Under the pieces are notes generated by a model. It saw only the letters and a program-made list of their open reading frames with translations, did no database searches and was not told where the DNA came from. Position numbers and translations under genes: made by a program. 54,272 nt of DNA from Myxococcota bacterium (GTDB lineage: Bacteria; Myxococcota_A; Bradymonadia; UBA7976; UBA1532): positions 1-54,272 of the forward strand of contig JAHJCH010000023.1 of NCBI GenBank assembly GCA_018813065.1. Reading direction: 5' to 3'. This document shows positions 52,021 through 54,272 of the stretch, piece by piece (positions within the stretch are counted from its first letter, which is position 1; each line of letters begins with the position of its first letter).

Positions 52021-53415
52021 ATGCTTGAAACTGCCTCGATTCTCTTGGTTCGCCGCCCCCATGCCCCTGAGATCCTCTGGATGCAGCGCACAGAGACGGC
52101 GCGCTTCCTCAGCGGCTTTCATGTCTTCCCTGGCGGGCACGTCGAGGCGCAGGATCGCGCTCAGGCCCTTGAGCTTGGGCTTGGCTCTCACGGCGCGGCG
52201 CGGATCGCGGCGCTGCGCGAGGCCTTTGAGGAGGTCGGCGCGGATTGGCGCGGCTCGACGCCCGCCCACGCAGGTCAGATCCCCTTTGAAGCCGATCCAG
52301 GCATCGCCGCTGCGCTGCGCGACGTCGGGGTATGGCAAACGCCGCCCTTCACCCCGCGCCCCTACCGCACGCGCTTCTTCCTCGCCGTCGTCCCTGAGGG
52401 CTTGGCGCTCTCGATCAACCCGCGCGAGGTCGCCGAGCTGGCCTGGGTCCGCCCCCAAGCGGCCCTTGACGCCTGGGCGCGGGGTGAGGCGCTCCTGGTG
52501 CCGCCGACGCGCTGGGCCTTGGAGAGCTTGGCGCGGGCCGAGGCTCAAGGCGTGGGCCTCGGCGACGGGCTGGAGGCCATCTTCCTCGCCGATCCTCGCG
52601 CCCATGATGTCCAACCTCAGCGCGCGCGGCTGCACCCGACCTTGGAGATCTTTCCACAGCGCTCGCCGACCTGGGCCCCGGCCACGCACACCAACTGCGT
52701 CACGCTGGGCGCCTATCGCCCCGTCGTCGTCGATCCCGGCGGCGAGGCCGAGGCGCTGGGTCCGCTCTTGGAGGCCCTCGACGCTCAAGGGGGCGCTGAG
52801 GCCATCGTGCTGACCCACCATCACCCCGATCACGCCTTGAGCGCGCCCGCCTTGGCCGCCCGCTACGGCGCGCCGATCTACGCCCACCCCCTCACGATCG
52901 CGCGCCTCGGTGAGCCCGCGCGGCCGATCGAGGCTGGCCCACTGCGCTTTGAGGCGGCGCGCCTGACGGCCTATCACACACCGGGGCACGCCGAGGGGCA
53001 CCTCTGCCTGCTCCACCATGACAGCGGCTTCCTCATCGCCGGGGATCTCATCTCGGGGCTGGGCAGCATCTTCGTCGATGAGATGGCCGACTACCTCGAC
53101 AGCCTCAACCGCATGATCGACGTCGAGGCCCGTGCGCTCATCCCCAGCCACGGCGCGCCCATCGGCGGCGTGGCCTATCACCTCCAGCGGCAGCGTGATC
53201 ATCGGCTCAAGCGCGAGGGGTTGATCCTCGACGCGCTGGGCGACGCCCCCGACTTTGAGGCGCTTTTGGGGCGGGTCTACAAGGGCGTCGCGGCGGCCTT
53301 TACGGCGGGGCCAGGCGGCGGCTTGGCGGGGCGCACCCTGGCGGCGCACCTGCGCAAGCTGGGGGATGAGGGGCGGCTCTCTCTGGGCGAGGACAAGCGC
53401 TATCGCTTGATCTGA
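52021..53415 (+). CDS. Nudix hydrolase-metallo-beta-lactamase fusion protein
   Basis: A 464-residue fusion. Residues 1-190 are Nudix: FLSGFHVFPGGHVEA and REAFEEVGADW, close to the Nudix box GX5EX7REUXEEXGU. Residues about 210-460 are a metallo-beta-lactamase fold with the metal ligands of the glyoxalase II/LACTB2 type, THHHPDH, YHTPGHAEGH and AGDLISGLGS, then SHGAP. The C-terminal winged helix typical of LACTB2 homologues is present. The arrangement is known in some Proteobacteria; the substrates are undefined (CoA-derived diphosphates plus thioester or RNA hydrolysis are options). Cytoplasmic. Its 3' end overlaps the convergent gene by 16 bases. Confidence 0.87.
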   Translation: MLETASILLVRRPHAPEILWMQRTETARFLSGFHVFPGGHVEAQDRAQALELGLGSHGAARIAALREAFEEVGADWRGSTPAHAGQIPFEADPGIAAALRDVGVWQTPPFTPRPYRTRFFLAVVPEGLALSINPREVAELAWVRPQAALDAWARGEALLVPPTRWALESLARAEAQGVGLGDGLEAIFLADPRAHDVQPQRARLHPTLEIFPQRSPTWAPATHTNCVTLGAYRPVVVDPGGEAEALGPLLEALDAQGGAEAIVLTHHHPDHALSAPALAARYGAPIYAHPLTIARLGEPARPIEAGPLRFEAARLTAYHTPGHAEGHLCLLHHDSGFLIAGDLISGLGSIFVDEMADYLDSLNRMIDVEARALIPSHGAPIGGVAYHLQRQRDHRLKREGLILDALGDAPDFEALLGRVYKGVAAAFTAGPGGGLAGRTLAAHLRKLGDEGRLSLGEDKRYRLI

Positions 53416-53822
53416 AGCTGCCCCATGCGCAGGCGGCGGCGGCGCATCGCCTGACAGGGCTCGGGCGGCTCAAAGCGGATGAGATCGGCCAAGCCCTGCT
53501 CATCCAAGGCCCGCTGGCACGCCAGGGATGAGGCCCGCAGCAGCTTAAGATCCCCCCGCAGATCATGACGCGCCGCCACCTCCACCTTGGAGATCGTCTC
53601 GATCTCCGCGCGCAGGCGCCGGGCGTCGCGCAGGCCGCCGCCCATAAACTGCACGAAGAAGAGGACCGCGCCGCCGATGAGGGCCAAGGCGCTCAGCCCA
53701 ATCACGGCGCGGCGCGAAGCGCCTTGCTTATCTCGACGCAGCAGCACGAGGGCGATGGGCGCCAAGAAGAGGGCGAGGATGACCAGCGGTGGGCCGCTGT
53801 CCAAGATCGCGTTGAGATCCAT
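53400..53822 (-). CDS. hypothetical membrane protein
   Basis: A 140-residue protein with two predicted membrane segments (PPLVILALFLAPIALVLL, about 10-28, and AVIGLSALALIGGAVLFFVQFM, about 39-60). The rest is a basic helical cytoplasmic or periplasmic tail with two Cys residues (SLACQRAL, EPCQAMRRRRLR). The start ATG shares a base with the stop of the upstream gene (TGATG), so it belongs to a unit that enters the window from the right. No family recognised. Confidence 0.65.
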   Translation of the reverse strand: MDLNAILDSGPPLVILALFLAPIALVLLRRDKQGASRRAVIGLSALALIGGAVLFFVQFMGGGLRDARRLRAEIETISKVEVAARHDLRGDLKLLRASSLACQRALDEQGLADLIRFEPPEPCQAMRRRRLRMGQLQIKR

Positions 53823-54272
53823 CAGGGCTCTCCGTCAAGGGCCGCCAAGGCGGCTTTAACCTGGGGGGTTTCGCGCAGGCGCGCGGCGCGCTCCAGCAGG
53901 CGCCGCGCTTGACGCAGGTAGACGGCGCCACGCCGCGCGGCGAGGCGAGCGGCGAGGGCCATCAGCGCGCCGAAGCGCAGGTTGAAGTAGTAGAGCGAGC
54001 GGCGCGCCTCATCCTCATCGGGGGTCTGCGCCCCGAGAGGCAAATCCGCGCCAAAGCGCGCCAAGAAGTCGGCGACGTGCTCCATCGCCGCGTGGGGGTG
54101 CGCGGCGAGGGCCTCGGCGCGGGCCAAGGCGCCTTTGGCCCGCCAGGCGAGCAGCTCGACGCGCGCGGCGGGCGCCGTCACCTGCGCTAAGGCCCGCTCC
54201 AAGGCGTATGGCGCGCGTGGATCATCGAGGCGCGCGAGGGCCTCGGCCAAGGCCGCCTCCGCCTCGGCGTCC
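53822..54272 (-). CDS. hypothetical helical-repeat protein (partial, continues beyond window)
   Basis: The visible ~150 residues stay open to the window edge, so this is the 3' part of a larger gene; the TTG at 54250 is not a convincing start. The sequence is Ala/Arg/Leu-rich helical repeat-like (ALERALAQVTAPAARVELLAWRAKGALARAEAL, LMALAARLAARRGAVYLRQARRLLERAARL), as in TPR or HEAT-like proteins. It overlaps the next gene by one base. No function can be given. Confidence 0.55.
   Translation of the reverse strand, partial: DAEAEAALAEALARLDDPRAPYALERALAQVTAPAARVELLAWRAKGALARAEALAAHPHAAMEHVADFLARFGADLPLGAQTPDEDEARRSLYYFNLRFGALMALAARLAARRGAVYLRQARRLLERAARLRETPQVKAALAALDGEP

Noticed and set aside
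51973-53349. 458-residue minus-strand open frame
   Set aside because: Antisense to the Nudix-MBL fusion, whose motifs are intact.

Overview
The window is a high-GC chromosomal segment from a Gram-negative, predatory- or myxobacterium-like member of Myxococcota (a Bradymonadales-type relative is plausible; this is inferred from protein style, not from a marker gene). The evidence is a run of lipoproteins with aspartate/proline-rich tethers, MopE-type CDGxDNDCDGxxD repeats, MYXO-CTERM-like C-terminal sorting tails (Cys, hydrophobic segment, RRRR), a PEGA-containing Ser/Thr kinase with an HRDVSPQN catalytic loop, a matrixin protease and a large M16 peptidase.

Layout. 1-2600 is an accessory region: a low-GC coiled-coil membrane ORF, a 5'-truncated DUF4276 (Toprim-like) remnant, a small membrane-anchored protein and an orphan ribbon-helix-helix antitoxin-like gene. 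The first three ORFs are each followed by one copy of the same ~57-bp imperfect inverted repeat, in a cassette-like order. 2732-8958 (minus) is housekeeping: coaX, clpA, clpS, a condensation-fold acyltransferase, a lipoprotein and a SlyD-like FKBP. 9073-14083 (plus) has a caspase-like/PDZ/TlpA fusion, then a tightly coupled set: secreted protein, matrixin protease, PduO-type cobalamin adenosyltransferase. 14163-18207 holds a GlcD-type FAD oxidase and the PEGA kinase. 18214-20750 (minus) couples a radical SAM protein to an M20 peptidase, divergent from argC-tlpA (20849-22437). A MopE/TSP3 surface protein converges on tlpA. tmRNA (24898-25250, minus) has a readable tag ANDDLELALAA and a strong terminator.

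25519-33250 has aconitase, a sirtuin, a 440-bp spacer with GGGGAC...CCCC palindromes and a candidate pseudoknotted leader RNA in front of a lipoprotein with an RTX-type calcium domain, a TadG/VWA protein and a second FKBP. 33454-39810 has a soluble CZB chemoreceptor, an M16 peptidase, a lipoprotein and an AT-rich unknown ORF. 39847-42722 (minus) encodes the two subunits of a 2-oxoacid:ferredoxin oxidoreductase. 43137-54272 has a zinc-ribbon membrane protein, a toroid-like lipoprotein, a three-gene overlapping operon ending in a DNA/RNA-ligase-like protein that appears to have lost its catalytic lysine, a 984-aa MopE/PPC lipoprotein, a Nudix-MBL fusion and two small minus-strand genes at the edge.

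The best candidates for something undescribed are the ligase-like operon (46330-48970) with its own promoter and paired upstream repeats, the cassette-like repeat array (754-2160), the caspase-PDZ-thioredoxin fusion (9073-11178) and the structured leader at 29495-29567. No CRISPR array, rRNA, canonical tRNA, complete insertion sequence or prophage is visible.
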